Shown piece by piece: positions 54,023 to 62,539 of a stretch of 64,000 nucleotides of DNA. Both the position numbers and the translations under genes were made by a program. Source of the DNA: JBBQUN01 sp963698395. Its GTDB lineage: Bacteria > Actinomycetota > Acidimicrobiia > Acidimicrobiales > SZUA-35. Where the stretch lies: contig CAVOQQ010000008.1 in assembly GCA_963698395.1 (NCBI GenBank), positions 806,001-870,000 of the forward strand, written 5' to 3'. The notes beneath the pieces were generated by a model. That model had not been told where the DNA came from. It worked only from the letters and a program-made list of their open reading frames with translations, and did no database searches. The number at the start of each line of letters is the position of its first letter. Positions within the stretch are counted from its first letter, which is position 1.

Positions 54023-54690
54023 GCCGTCCTTGCCTTGGAGCGGGCGACGACCAGGGCACCGATGACGGCGCCCAGGGAGCTGGCGAGAATGGGGACGCCG
54101 CCCGGCGTGATCGGTGTGAGTGCCAGACAGGCGATCGCCCCCGTCACGCCGGCAACGAGTCCTTCGCGTTGTCGCAGGAGATTGCCGATGATCGACAACA
54201 GGGCGGCGGGAAAGACGGCGTCGAGCCCGATCCTGGTGGTGTCGCCGAGGATGTTGCCGAGAAACAGACCGACGAGCGACCCGATCCAGAAACCGGCGAC
54301 GAGCGTCAGCGAGACGAGCCAGTAGGTGCGTTTGGATTCGGCCCTGGTGGGTTGCTGAACGGCGACCGCAACACTCGGGTCAAGTGCCACGAGGGCTGCG
54401 GCGGTGCGCTCGGTCTTCGACCCCTCGATGACCCGATCGAGGCTGGCGGCCAGGAGTCCGAAGCGGCTCGCCACCAGCCAGCCGCTCGAGACGGCCGCCA
54501 CCATCGAACCGCCTGCGTCGTCGACCGCGAGGTAGGCGAGCTCGCTCGTTGCCGAGTAGATGACCACGGCGGCGGCGATCGTGACGCCGGTCGGCACCCC
54601 CCGATCGACCATCGCCACCGAGACGGTGACGCCCAGGGCGAAGAACGTGAAGGCGAGCGTCGCGACGTCGGTTCGCTTCGGTTTGGTCAT
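54019..54690 (-). CDS. azlC: AzlC family permease
   Basis: The 223-residue membrane protein has the family pattern VTIAAAVVIYSATSELAYLA with VSSGWLVASRFGLLAASLDR and YWLVSLTLVAGFWIGSLVGL, six to seven helices in all. It is the large subunit of the AzlCD branched-chain amino acid exporter. It overlaps azlD and, at the other end, the methyltransferase gene, both as ATGA. Confidence 0.9.
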   Translation of the reverse strand: MTKPKRTDVATLAFTFFALGVTVSVAMVDRGVPTGVTIAAAVVIYSATSELAYLAVDDAGGSMVAAVSSGWLVASRFGLLAASLDRVIEGSKTERTAAALVALDPSVAVAVQQPTRAESKRTYWLVSLTLVAGFWIGSLVGLFLGNILGDTTRIGLDAVFPAALLSIIGNLLRQREGLVAGVTGAIACLALTPITPGGVPILASSLGAVIGALVVARSKARTA

Positions 54691-55718
54691 GCTCCGCGTC
54701 GCACCGTGTCGCCGCCGGCGGGTCGTACCGCCACCAGGAGGTCGCGAGTGATCGAGCGATCGACGATGTGTTCGAACGAGCGCGGCTGCTCGACCACGGT
54801 GAAGCGAGCGGACTCGAGCACCTCGACGACGGTGGTTCGAGCCATCGTCTTACGGTTCCAGGAAAGGCCGAGGGCCGCGCCGGGCCGCAGCGCGGCACGC
54901 CACCCGGCGGCCGATTCGGTCAGGAGTTCCTCCGACGAGCGAGCCTTGGCCGTCGACCCGGCCGCTCGATGCTGCACGCCGTACGGCAGGTCGCCGACGA
55001 TCGCATCGAACGTGCGCCCCGGGAACAGGTCTCGTGTCTGGGCCGAAGAACCCCGAGCGACGTGCACCGTCTGGTCGTCGTCGATGGTGACCGAGAACTG
55101 CGACGTACCGGCCAACGGACCCTTGCGCACCTTGGCGGTCATCGCTTTGTGCTTGATCCGGTGGTCCTTGAGGTAGGAGGTGAGAAACGTTCGGTAGTGA
55201 TCGACGTCGACGTCGGAGATCTCGATGCCGTAGGCGTCGAAGCCATACATGAGCGCCCGGTTCACGGTGGTGCCGCGGCCGGCAACCGGGTCGAGCAGGC
55301 TCACCTTCTCGCCCCCCGCCGCCCGTCGGTGAGCCGTCGCCGAGGCTGCGACGGTGAGGTTGACCAGCAGGTGGGTGAACTGCTCGTTGGTCTTGCCCGG
55401 ATAACGCTGGATCGTGATGAGATCGGGGTCGAAGAAGGCGAGGCGCTCGAGCATCAGCGGAACGAGCGCTTCCCCGCTGATCTCGAAGACCGCTCGAACC
55501 GATGACAGGTTGGAGACCACGAACCGATCGTGGTCGTCGAGCGCCTCTGCCTCGAAGGTGATGTATGGCACCCCGCCGAGGTGGCATTGCTCGATGTTCG
55601 ACACGTCGGTGTCGAGGGCCTTCGACACCGCGGCGAGTTCCGCCGCGAGCAGAGTGGGAGCCCGGTCGGTGTACACCCGATTCGACGACTCACGAGTCAA
55701 GAGGGCAAACCGGGCCAT
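54687..55718 (-). CDS. TRM11-like SAM-dependent methyltransferase
   Basis: The 343-residue protein has an N-terminal domain that may bind RNA and a Rossmann methyltransferase with the SAM motif LLDPVAGRGTTVNRALMYGF and DLPYGVQ in place of the N/D-P-P-Y motif of N-methyltransferases. This fits the Trm11/UPF0020 RNA methyltransferases that modify tRNA or rRNA guanosine. The C-terminal part (RTTVVEVLESARFTVVEQPR) is typical of the fold. It overlaps azlC by ATGA; the functional link is unclear. Confidence 0.8.
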   Translation of the reverse strand: MARFALLTRESSNRVYTDRAPTLLAAELAAVSKALDTDVSNIEQCHLGGVPYITFEAEALDDHDRFVVSNLSSVRAVFEISGEALVPLMLERLAFFDPDLITIQRYPGKTNEQFTHLLVNLTVAASATAHRRAAGGEKVSLLDPVAGRGTTVNRALMYGFDAYGIEISDVDVDHYRTFLTSYLKDHRIKHKAMTAKVRKGPLAGTSQFSVTIDDDQTVHVARGSSAQTRDLFPGRTFDAIVGDLPYGVQHRAAGSTAKARSSEELLTESAAGWRAALRPGAALGLSWNRKTMARTTVVEVLESARFTVVEQPRSFEHIVDRSITRDLLVAVRPAGGDTVRRGA

Positions 55719-55772
55719 CTTCGCACGTTAGCCGTTGCTCACAATCTGGGTTTGTCATCCGACGCTGCGTGA

Positions 55773-55792
55773 CGAGGAACAGCCGTTCCTCG
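55773..55792 (+). promoter_or_regulatory. 8-bp hairpin before the GGDEF-EAL gene
   Basis: CGAGGAAC and GTTCCTCG are exact reverse complements around a four-base AGCC loop, 25 bp upstream of the start at 55818. It could be an RNA hairpin in the leader or a repressor site for this gene. Confidence 0.4.
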
Positions 55793-55817
55793 GCGCGGAC
55801 CGTGGAGTCAGGCAAGC

Positions 55818-58505
55818 ATGCTCGAGCAGGAAAGAAGGAGACCCTCGACGTCCGAACGTCGCAGGCCATCGATTGGGCTCGTTCTGTGCGTGGTCGCCTT
55901 GATCCCGCTGATCGGGCTCGGGGTCTTCACGGTGACGTCGGTGCGCGAGGTACGGGCCGCCGGCAGCGCTGCCGAGCGGACCAAGCAACTTGCCGACCAG
56001 ACGGTCGTCCTCGCCGAGCTCAACGCGGCGGTGTTCGACGAGCTGGTCTGGGCGTCGGTCGATGCGGCGATCACGGGGTTCAACGCGCCACCAGGAGCCA
56101 TCGGACAGCTCCTGGAGCAGGATCCAGCCAGCGTCTTCCAGACCATGGCGGCGCGAACCGATGCACTGGCTGCCGAGTCGGATCGGCCCGATGTGACCGA
56201 AGCGTTGGTGGCGATTCGTTCCAGCGAGCTCGATTTCGACGAGCGACTGCGTGCGTACGACGAGGTCATCGAATCGATCGAGGAACCGCTCGGCACGCTG
56301 CTCGATGAGGCCATCTCGGCTGCAACAGAAACCGGCGAAGGTGAGTCACTGGCCCAGAGCATCGTGGTGCTGCAAGCCGCGGTCGAGACCAGGGCGCTCT
56401 ACGCACAGGAGTTCTCCACCTACTTCTCGGCAGTCTTCGCCGTGAGGGACCGTCCATCGGTGGAGATCACACGCCTGATCGCCCTACGATTCGAACTCGA
56501 GGAAACACTCGAGAAGCTTCGCTCGAACCCGTTGTCGGGCGCTCGATTGCTGGAAGCCATCGAGCGAATCGACGCTGATGAGCGCTCACGGTCGTTCGCC
56601 GCCTCCATCGATTCGCTCATCGATGACCGCCTGGCCAACACCACTCCTGACATCGCCGCCGAGCTGACGCTCGAGAGCGTGCTCGTCAACGCCGAAGGGT
56701 TCCTCAATGCCCTGCAGACGCTGCCATTGCTCTCCGATGCGAACATGGTGATGGTCGATTCGGCCGGCGACTCGGTGCTCGCGGCGGCCGAGACGATTCG
56801 CTCCGACGCTCAGAGAACGACCGAGCGCAGCTACCTCCTCGCCTTCAGCCTCATCGCGGCCTCGACCTTCGCTGCCGTGGTGGCCGCCTGGTACATCATC
56901 CGTCCGCTCCGCCATCTTCGCGACGCGGTGGAACACCTGCAGTCCGACGCCGATCTGGACGCCCTGCGCCCGATCGGCGGGCCATCCGAGGTGCGGTCGG
57001 CTGGTCATGCCATCGAGCAGGCGGCGATGCACATCGAACTGGTCACGCGCCAGGCCCGCGCCCTCTCCGTCGGCGAGCTCGATGCCGATGTTCTCGACGA
57101 GGAAGTGCCGGGCGGGCTCGGCGTGGCCCTCCAACACGCCGTTGCCACGCTGCGAACGGCCCTCACCCAGCAGGACGAGTTCCGCCGGCGACTCGCGCAT
57201 GAAGCAGCGCACGACGGACTCACCAAGATCGCCAACCGCAATGCCTCCGTCGCCCAACTGCACCGATCGCTGGCTCGAACGCATCGCTCCGGCGGCCAGC
57301 TCGCCGTCTTGTTCGTCGATCTCGACCAGTTCAAGGACGTCAACGACTCGCTTGGCCACCTGGCTGGTGATGCCGTGCTCGCAACCGTGGCCCAGCGGCT
57401 CGTGAACAGTGTCCGCGAGGGCGACCACGTCGGTCGTCTCGGCGGCGACGAGTTCGTCGTGATCGCGGAGCCGGTCCAAGACATCGACGAGGCGGTCTCG
57501 GTCGCCGAGCGTGTGCTCGAAGCGTTGTCGCAGCCGATCGATCTTTCCATCGGCTCGGTGACCATCGGCGCCAGTATCGGCATCGCCCTGACCGACGGGA
57601 AGGATCTCTCCGCCGATGAGCTCCTCCGGGATGCGGACCTCGCGGTCTACCAGGCCAAGGATGCCGGTCGGGGCGCGATCGCGGTCTGCGATGAGGACCT
57701 TCGCACGGCGCTGGCCGAAACCGCCGACCTGACCGCTGCCATCCGTCACGCCATCGCGCACGACGAACTGGAGCTCTTCTATCAGCCGATCGTCGACACG
57801 TCGTCGGAGCGGTTGCACGCCTTCGAAGCCCTGGTTCGCTGGCGCCGACCCGGTCGACCGGGCCTGGTGCCCCCCGACGACTTCATCCCGTTCGCCGAGC
57901 GGACTTCGCTGATCATCGACATCGACCGTTGGGTGCTGGAGGCGGCGGCCCGACAGGCAGCCGAATGGAAATCGAACCCCCACTTCGATGGCATCCCCAT
58001 CGCCATCAACGTCTCGGGCCGACACCTGATCGACGAAGCGTTCGTCGATCACATCGTGCAGCCGCTCGCGAAATTTGGCGTGGATCCGGGCACGATCATC
58101 ATCGAGATCACCGAGAGCGCACTGCTCGATGATCTCGGCGGGGCGGCGGCGAAGCTCCAGCGGTTGCGCGAACACGGGATCCGTGTGTCGATCGACGACT
58201 TCGGCACCGGGTACACCTCGCTTGCGCACCTGCGATCGCTGCCGATCGACGTGCTCAAGATCGACCGGAGCTTCACGGCCAATGCCGGCAAGAACGAGCA
58301 CGAGGCCTCGATCGTGAAGCTGATCATCGACACCGGACACCTGCTCGGCGCCACGGTGACGGCCGAGGGGATCGAGACCCTCGACGACGTCGCCAAGCTC
58401 ACCGGTCTCGGCTCCGACAATCTCCAGGGCTACTACTACGCCCGCCCGATGGCACCCGCCGACATCGTCACGAGTGAGGCGACCAGGACCGCCAACCGGC
58501 ACTGA
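55818..58505 (+). CDS. Membrane-bound GGDEF-EAL cyclic-di-GMP enzyme
   Basis: The 895-residue protein has two membrane helices, PSIGLVLCVVALIPLIGLGV near residue 20 and AFSLIAASTFAAVVAAWYII near 350, enclosing an all-helical sensor of about 300 residues. A HAMP-like linker follows. The diguanylate cyclase has GGDEF (542-546) with KDVNDSLGHLAGD. The phosphodiesterase has EAL (670-672), INVSGRHLID, EITESAL, IDDFGTGYTS (D793, D794), KIDRSF and AEGIETL. Both catalytic sites look intact, so it may make or break c-di-GMP in response to an outside signal. Confidence 0.92.
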   Translation: MLEQERRRPSTSERRRPSIGLVLCVVALIPLIGLGVFTVTSVREVRAAGSAAERTKQLADQTVVLAELNAAVFDELVWASVDAAITGFNAPPGAIGQLLEQDPASVFQTMAARTDALAAESDRPDVTEALVAIRSSELDFDERLRAYDEVIESIEEPLGTLLDEAISAATETGEGESLAQSIVVLQAAVETRALYAQEFSTYFSAVFAVRDRPSVEITRLIALRFELEETLEKLRSNPLSGARLLEAIERIDADERSRSFAASIDSLIDDRLANTTPDIAAELTLESVLVNAEGFLNALQTLPLLSDANMVMVDSAGDSVLAAAETIRSDAQRTTERSYLLAFSLIAASTFAAVVAAWYIIRPLRHLRDAVEHLQSDADLDALRPIGGPSEVRSAGHAIEQAAMHIELVTRQARALSVGELDADVLDEEVPGGLGVALQHAVATLRTALTQQDEFRRRLAHEAAHDGLTKIANRNASVAQLHRSLARTHRSGGQLAVLFVDLDQFKDVNDSLGHLAGDAVLATVAQRLVNSVREGDHVGRLGGDEFVVIAEPVQDIDEAVSVAERVLEALSQPIDLSIGSVTIGASIGIALTDGKDLSADELLRDADLAVYQAKDAGRGAIAVCDEDLRTALAETADLTAAIRHAIAHDELELFYQPIVDTSSERLHAFEALVRWRRPGRPGLVPPDDFIPFAERTSLIIDIDRWVLEAAARQAAEWKSNPHFDGIPIAINVSGRHLIDEAFVDHIVQPLAKFGVDPGTIIIEITESALLDDLGGAAAKLQRLREHGIRVSIDDFGTGYTSLAHLRSLPIDVLKIDRSFTANAGKNEHEASIVKLIIDTGHLLGATVTAEGIETLDDVAKLTGLGSDNLQGYYYARPMAPADIVTSEATRTANRH

Positions 58506-58513
58506 TCTCTGGG

Positions 58514-59386
58514 CTAGTGGAGGAGGAGGGCGAGCTGACGTGACCGGGCAACGAGCCGGCCCGTGCTGTCCCACAGGTCGCCGTTCTCGACGAGCATGCC
58601 GTTCGAAAGGTCTTCGGTGGTGAAGCGAGCGCGAACCCAGCCGGGAGCCGGGCGTCGGCGGACGTGCACGGTCAGCTCGAGGGTGGGTACCCAGCCGATC
58701 GTCCCGAGCAGGCTGAACACCGATGGTGGGAAGGCGTCGGCGAACAGGACGAGCGAGATCGAGTCGACCGGACGACCGTCGGCGAAACGGATCCAACCCG
58801 AGACCTCGGCCCGGTCGCTGGCACCGGCGATCGCCCACCTCGGGTCGATGCGCACGTCGAGTCGCTGCAGGATGGGCAGGTCGACTCCCTGCTCGAGCGA
58901 ACGGCGATCGACGCAGTCATCGGGTTCCGGAAGATCGACCGGCGAGATGGTGAGCGACGGCGGATCCGGATCGTCGTCGGCAGCGGAGGCCGGAGCGGCA
59001 GCGGCGGCGAGGTCGCCGAAGGCGGCGACCATCTGGATCCTCTGCTTGCCTGCCTGGTGCAGTTCGGCACTGGCGGTGCTGGATCGTCGGCCCGGTCGAA
59101 TGAGGCGGGTTCGGATCTCGCCGGGTTCGCCACCCAGCCCCGGTCGCAAGAAGTGCGTCGTGACCGACAGCGGATCTGGTCGTCCCGTCATCTCGGCCAT
59201 GGCCAGCAGCGACGAGGCGGCGAGGTAGCCGCCGTTGGGATTGTCGCCGATGTTCCAACGCGGCGACACCAGCGTCTCGAACCGCGCAGCCGTCACCCGG
59301 TCTGCAGCCTCGAGCTGCTCTGGGTCGGGGTCGTGCGATCGTCGCACGGCGCTTTCGCGGTCGAACTGATGCCCGTTCGTCGTCAC
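58514..59386 (-). CDS. Acyl-CoA thioesterase-like double hot-dog protein
   Basis: The 290-residue protein has the TesB-like N-terminal hot-dog segment SPRWNIGDNPNGGYLAASSL and VTTHFLRPGLGGE, and a second hot-dog ending FTTEDLSNGMLVENGDLWDS. The catalytic Asp of TesB enzymes may be the one in ENGDLWD. It likely hydrolyses acyl-CoA. GTG 59386 (VTTNGHQFDR) is the plausible start; the frame is open further upstream but is low complexity. Confidence 0.8.
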   Translation of the reverse strand: MTTNGHQFDRESAVRRSHDPDPEQLEAADRVTAARFETLVSPRWNIGDNPNGGYLAASSLLAMAEMTGRPDPLSVTTHFLRPGLGGEPGEIRTRLIRPGRRSSTASAELHQAGKQRIQMVAAFGDLAAAAAPASAADDDPDPPSLTISPVDLPEPDDCVDRRSLEQGVDLPILQRLDVRIDPRWAIAGASDRAEVSGWIRFADGRPVDSISLVLFADAFPPSVFSLLGTIGWVPTLELTVHVRRRPAPGWVRARFTTEDLSNGMLVENGDLWDSTGRLVARSRQLALLLH

Positions 59387-59589
59387 CGCAGCGACTCTAC
59401 GCTCGGTTCTTCGCCGGGGGAAGTGGGTGTCGGGACGCCGTCGAGGAGGAGGTCGGCGAAGAGATATCGGGACCGCCCGACCGTTGGGCCATTCCTGCGG
59501 TACCCTGTCGACACCGATGAGCACAAAGCTCGCCGGTGCTTGCGGGGTCAATACGGGTCCTTCAGGCAAAAATGAAAGAAGTTTAAGCA

Positions 59590-59793
59590 ATGGCAATCGT
59601 AGGTACCGTGAAGTTCTTCAACTCCGAGAAGGGCTTCGGTTTCATCTCCCGCGAGCAGGGCGACGACGTGTTCGTCCACTTCTCCAACATCGTCGGCGAG
59701 GGCTACAAGTCCCTCGACGAAGGCCAGCGTGTCGAGTTCGACGTCGCTCCCGGCCGTAAGGGCGAAGAAGCGCAGAATGTTCGCGCCATCTGA
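59590..59793 (+). CDS. cspA: Cold-shock protein (CspA family)
   Basis: The 67-residue protein starts MAIVGTVKFFNSEKGFGFIS and has DDVFVHFSNIVGEGYKSLDE, covering both RNA-binding motifs (KGFGFI and VFVHF). It binds single-stranded RNA/DNA. The leader is unusually AT-rich just before the start and holds a four-codon frame (MKEV, 59572-59586) ending three bases before the ATG. A hairpin follows the gene. Expression is likely high and post-transcriptionally regulated. Confidence 0.95.
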   Translation: MAIVGTVKFFNSEKGFGFISREQGDDVFVHFSNIVGEGYKSLDEGQRVEFDVAPGRKGEEAQNVRAI

Positions 59794-59826
59794 TCTCACG
59801 ACCTGACCCATCGTCAGGTTGCAGCG

Positions 59827-59854
59827 GAGCCGTCGGCCATTTGGTCGGCGGCTC
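59827..59854 (+). terminator. Hairpin terminator after cspA
   Basis: GAGCCGTCGGCC and GGTCGGCGGCTC form a 12-base stem with two G-U pairs in RNA around an ATTT loop. It lies 33 bp after the cspA stop and is followed by TGTCGATTTTG, which is also the first unit of a repeat. Confidence 0.75.
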
Positions 59855-59919
59855 TGTCGATTTTGACCCAGTGTCGATTTTGACCCAGTGTCGATTTTGA
59901 CCCAGTGTCGTTTTCACCC
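59855..59919 (+). repeat. Three and a half tandem 17-bp repeats (TGTCGATTTTGACCCAG)
   Basis: Three exact copies of TGTCGATTTTGACCCAG lie at 59855, 59872 and 59889, followed by a partial, diverged copy (TGTCGTTTTCACCCC). They fill the spacer between the cspA terminator and the ECF transporter gene. In the reverse direction each unit reads CTGGGTCAAAATCGACA. The TCGATTTTGA core is partly self-complementary. Confidence 0.85.
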
Positions 59920-59945
59920 CCGGCGCGGTCCATGATGCTCCCTCG

Positions 59946-61124
59946 ATGATTCCTTCAGCTGAGCGAGCGGTACGTACCAACAGACTGTCGCCGGCCGAAC
60001 TGGCCGAGGCGGCCGTGCTCGCCGACCTTGCCGTGCTGGTCGTGGTGCTGGCTCGTCTGTCACCGTTCGCGGGCCTCACCACCGTCGTCGGCGCGGTGCC
60101 CTTCGTGGTGTTGAGCATTCGCCACCGCATCCGCGCCGTGGTGGTGTCGTTCTTCGTCGCCGTGGTCTTGGTGTTCCTGCTGGCCGGGTTCAGCGCCTCC
60201 ACGCAGGTGCTCGTCATGGCAGTGTTCGGCGGCCTGATCGGTCGAGGGATCGTGAAAGACTGGAGCACCACGCGCACGGTGATCAACGCCGTTGGCTACG
60301 GCTGGAGCATCGTCGCCTCGCTCACGGTCGGATTCCTGTGGCTGTTCGAGGGCCTGCGCGAGCTCAACCTCGAGGCCATTCGAGTCCAGTGGACCGGCAT
60401 CGCCAACGGTCTCGATGCCATCGGGCTCGACCCGTTGGTGAACGCCATCGATCCGCGCATCGACTGGTTGATCGAGTACTGGTACGTGAGCGTCCCGGCA
60501 TTCCAGTTCGCCGTCTCGTTCTTCGTCGCCGGGCTCATCGTGCGGGTCGGGCGACCGGTCGTCGGCCGGGTCCAACGGGCCTTCGGGGTCCGCCCTCCGC
60601 CGTCGGCGACCATCGAGGCGCTGGCCGATGAGCTGGCGACGGCTCGTGGTCTCACGGTCGTCACCGGGCCGAACGGAGCCGGGAAGACCACCCTGCTGCA
60701 TGCCATGGCCGACCGGGGCGGCGGCCGGGGTGAGATCGGTGGCACCGCGGTCATCGGTCAGCGACCCGAGAGTCAGGTCATCGGCGTGCGGGTCGACGAC
60801 GATCTGGCGTGGGGCATGCCGATCCCACCGAGTGCCGAACAACGAGCCGCAGCACTCGAACTGGTCGGCCTCGTCGGGTTCGACGATCGTGAAACCGGTT
60901 CGCTGTCGGGAGGAGAGTTGCAGCGCTTGGCGCTTGCGTCGGCGATGCTGCGCGAACCGACGCTGCTGCTCTCCGACGAGTCGACGGCCATGATCGACCC
61001 GGCTGGGCGGGCGGTGGTGTTGGGTGTCTTGCGCCACCTTGCCGATCGCGGGGTCACCGTCGTCCACGTGAGCCATCTCGATGCGGATCGGGCGGTTGCC
61101 GATCGGATCGTCGAACTCCGGTGA
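59946..61124 (+). CDS. ECF transporter S-like membrane domain fused to an EcfA ATPase
   Basis: The first about 210 residues are membrane helices (ADLAVLVVVLARLSPFAGLT, VVGAVPFVVLSIRHRIRAVV, SFFVAVVLVFLLAGF, VINAVGYGWSIVASLTVGFL, FQFAVSFFVAGLIVRVG) resembling an ECF substrate-binding S component (DUF2232-like). The rest is an ATPase with GPNGAGKTT, LSGGELQRLALASAML and LLLSDESTAMIDPAG. The usual DEP after Walker B is DES here. The second ATPase and EcfT follow, so this is a complete energy-coupling-factor transporter with a fused S-A subunit. The vitamin or metal substrate is unknown. Confidence 0.75.
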   Translation: MIPSAERAVRTNRLSPAELAEAAVLADLAVLVVVLARLSPFAGLTTVVGAVPFVVLSIRHRIRAVVVSFFVAVVLVFLLAGFSASTQVLVMAVFGGLIGRGIVKDWSTTRTVINAVGYGWSIVASLTVGFLWLFEGLRELNLEAIRVQWTGIANGLDAIGLDPLVNAIDPRIDWLIEYWYVSVPAFQFAVSFFVAGLIVRVGRPVVGRVQRAFGVRPPPSATIEALADELATARGLTVVTGPNGAGKTTLLHAMADRGGGRGEIGGTAVIGQRPESQVIGVRVDDDLAWGMPIPPSAEQRAAALELVGLVGFDDRETGSLSGGELQRLALASAMLREPTLLLSDESTAMIDPAGRAVVLGVLRHLADRGVTVVHVSHLDADRAVADRIVELR

Positions 61125-61774
61125 GCAGGTCGGACGGTGCGGTCGAACTCCGCGGGGTCGGTCATGTCCACGGTGTTGGTACGCCTTGGGCCCGACGCGC
61201 GCTTCATCCCCTCGATCTGAGGATCGAGCCGGGTGAGCGGCTGCTGGTGGTCGGAGGCAATGGCTCGGGCAAGAGCACGCTGGCCTGGATCCTTGCCGGT
61301 TTGATCGAGCCCAGCGAAGGTGCTGCCACGCTCGACGGTGAACCGCTCGTTCGCCAGCGTGAGCACATCGGTCTCCTCGTGCAGCAGACACGGCTCCAGC
61401 TCCTTCGCCCCACCGTCGGTGATGAGCTCGCCGCCTTCGATGCCAACCGGGGCCATCAGCTCGCGGCGCTGCTCGACATGGGGTTCGAGCTCGGCGACCT
61501 CACACGCCGCATCGACGAACTCTCGATCGGTCAACAGCGGCGCCTCGCCCTGGCTGCCCAGCTCGCTCGTCGCTCCTCACTGCTCGTTCTCGACGAACCG
61601 ATGGCGGGGCTCGACTGCGACGGTCGTGCCGCACTCGGCGCTGCGGTCGGCGTCCTGCCGGTCGCCACCACGATCATCACGGTCACCCACGATCTCGACG
61701 AGAGTCGCTCGCTCGGCGAGCGGATCATCGAGCTCGACGACGGTCGGCTCCTCGCCGATCGGTCCCTCCCATGA
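61121..61774 (+). CDS. ecfA: ECF transporter ATPase (EcfA)
   Basis: The 217-residue ATPase has GGNGSGKST, LVQQTRLQLLRPTVGDEL, signature LSIGQQRRLALAAQLA and LLVLDEPMAGLDCDG. It overlaps the fused S-A gene (GTGA at 61121) and the EcfT gene (ATGA at 61771). It forms the second ATPase of the ECF complex. Confidence 0.9.
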   Translation: MSRSDGAVELRGVGHVHGVGTPWARRALHPLDLRIEPGERLLVVGGNGSGKSTLAWILAGLIEPSEGAATLDGEPLVRQREHIGLLVQQTRLQLLRPTVGDELAAFDANRGHQLAALLDMGFELGDLTRRIDELSIGQQRRLALAAQLARRSSLLVLDEPMAGLDCDGRAALGAAVGVLPVATTIITVTHDLDESRSLGERIIELDDGRLLADRSLP

Positions 61775-62532
61775 TCGCGGGCATGAACTTCCTGCGCTAC
61801 GTGGATGGCCGATCGCTGATCCATCGGGCCAATGCCCGCACGAAGGTGCTCGGCCTCACCGCGCTCGTCTTCACGCTGTCGTTCGATCCCTCGTGGACGA
61901 GCGTTGCGGTCATCTGGACCTCGATCGTCGTCACGTTTCTGCTTGCTCGATTGCCTGTCGGGGTCCGGCCGAAGCCACCAAGGATCGTGCTGTGGTCGAT
62001 TGCCTTCTCCCTCTTGCTGGGGCTCGCTGCGGGGGGTGAGCCAAACGTGGAGCTGGGGGGTTTCCAGGTCGGGCTCGACGGTCTGCTGCTCGAACTCCGC
62101 TTCTTCGCCGTGACGCTCGGGTTGTTGGCCCTCTCGCTGCTGCTCGGTTGGACCACAGCGATGGCCGATCTCCCGGCGGCGGCGAACTGGTTGTTGTTGC
62201 CGCTTCGCAAGCTTCGGCTCCCGGTCGACGACGTGGTCGCCGCCCTCACGCTCGCCGTGCGGGCACTCCCGCTGATGGCCGACGAGTTGACGACGACCAG
62301 CACGCTGTGGCGGCTGCGGCCGAAGAACCAATCGAACGTGGTCGTCGAGATGGTCGACTTCGCAGCAACGGCCACCACGGCAGCGGTGCGCCGCGCCACC
62401 GAGTTGGGAGAGACGATGTTGCGTCGCGGGCCGGTCCGGCCACCCACCAGTCGGGCGTCGTGGGGCGTCGGCGACGCCGTGGTGGTGATCATCACCACGA
62501 CGACGATCGCGGCGATGGTCGTGTTGCCCTAG
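61771..62532 (+). CDS. ecfT: ECF transporter transmembrane coupling protein (EcfT/CbiQ family)
   Basis: The 253-residue membrane protein begins with the family N-terminus (RYVDGRSLIHRANARTKVLG) and has about five helices, with the coupling region ALTLAVRALPLMADELTTTS near the middle. It links the ATPases to the S component. It converges on the lactonase gene with seven bases between stops. Confidence 0.85.
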   Translation: MIAGMNFLRYVDGRSLIHRANARTKVLGLTALVFTLSFDPSWTSVAVIWTSIVVTFLLARLPVGVRPKPPRIVLWSIAFSLLLGLAAGGEPNVELGGFQVGLDGLLLELRFFAVTLGLLALSLLLGWTTAMADLPAAANWLLLPLRKLRLPVDDVVAALTLAVRALPLMADELTTTSTLWRLRPKNQSNVVVEMVDFAATATTAAVRRATELGETMLRRGPVRPPTSRASWGVGDAVVVIITTTTIAAMVVLP

Positions 62533-62539
62533 CTCGTTC

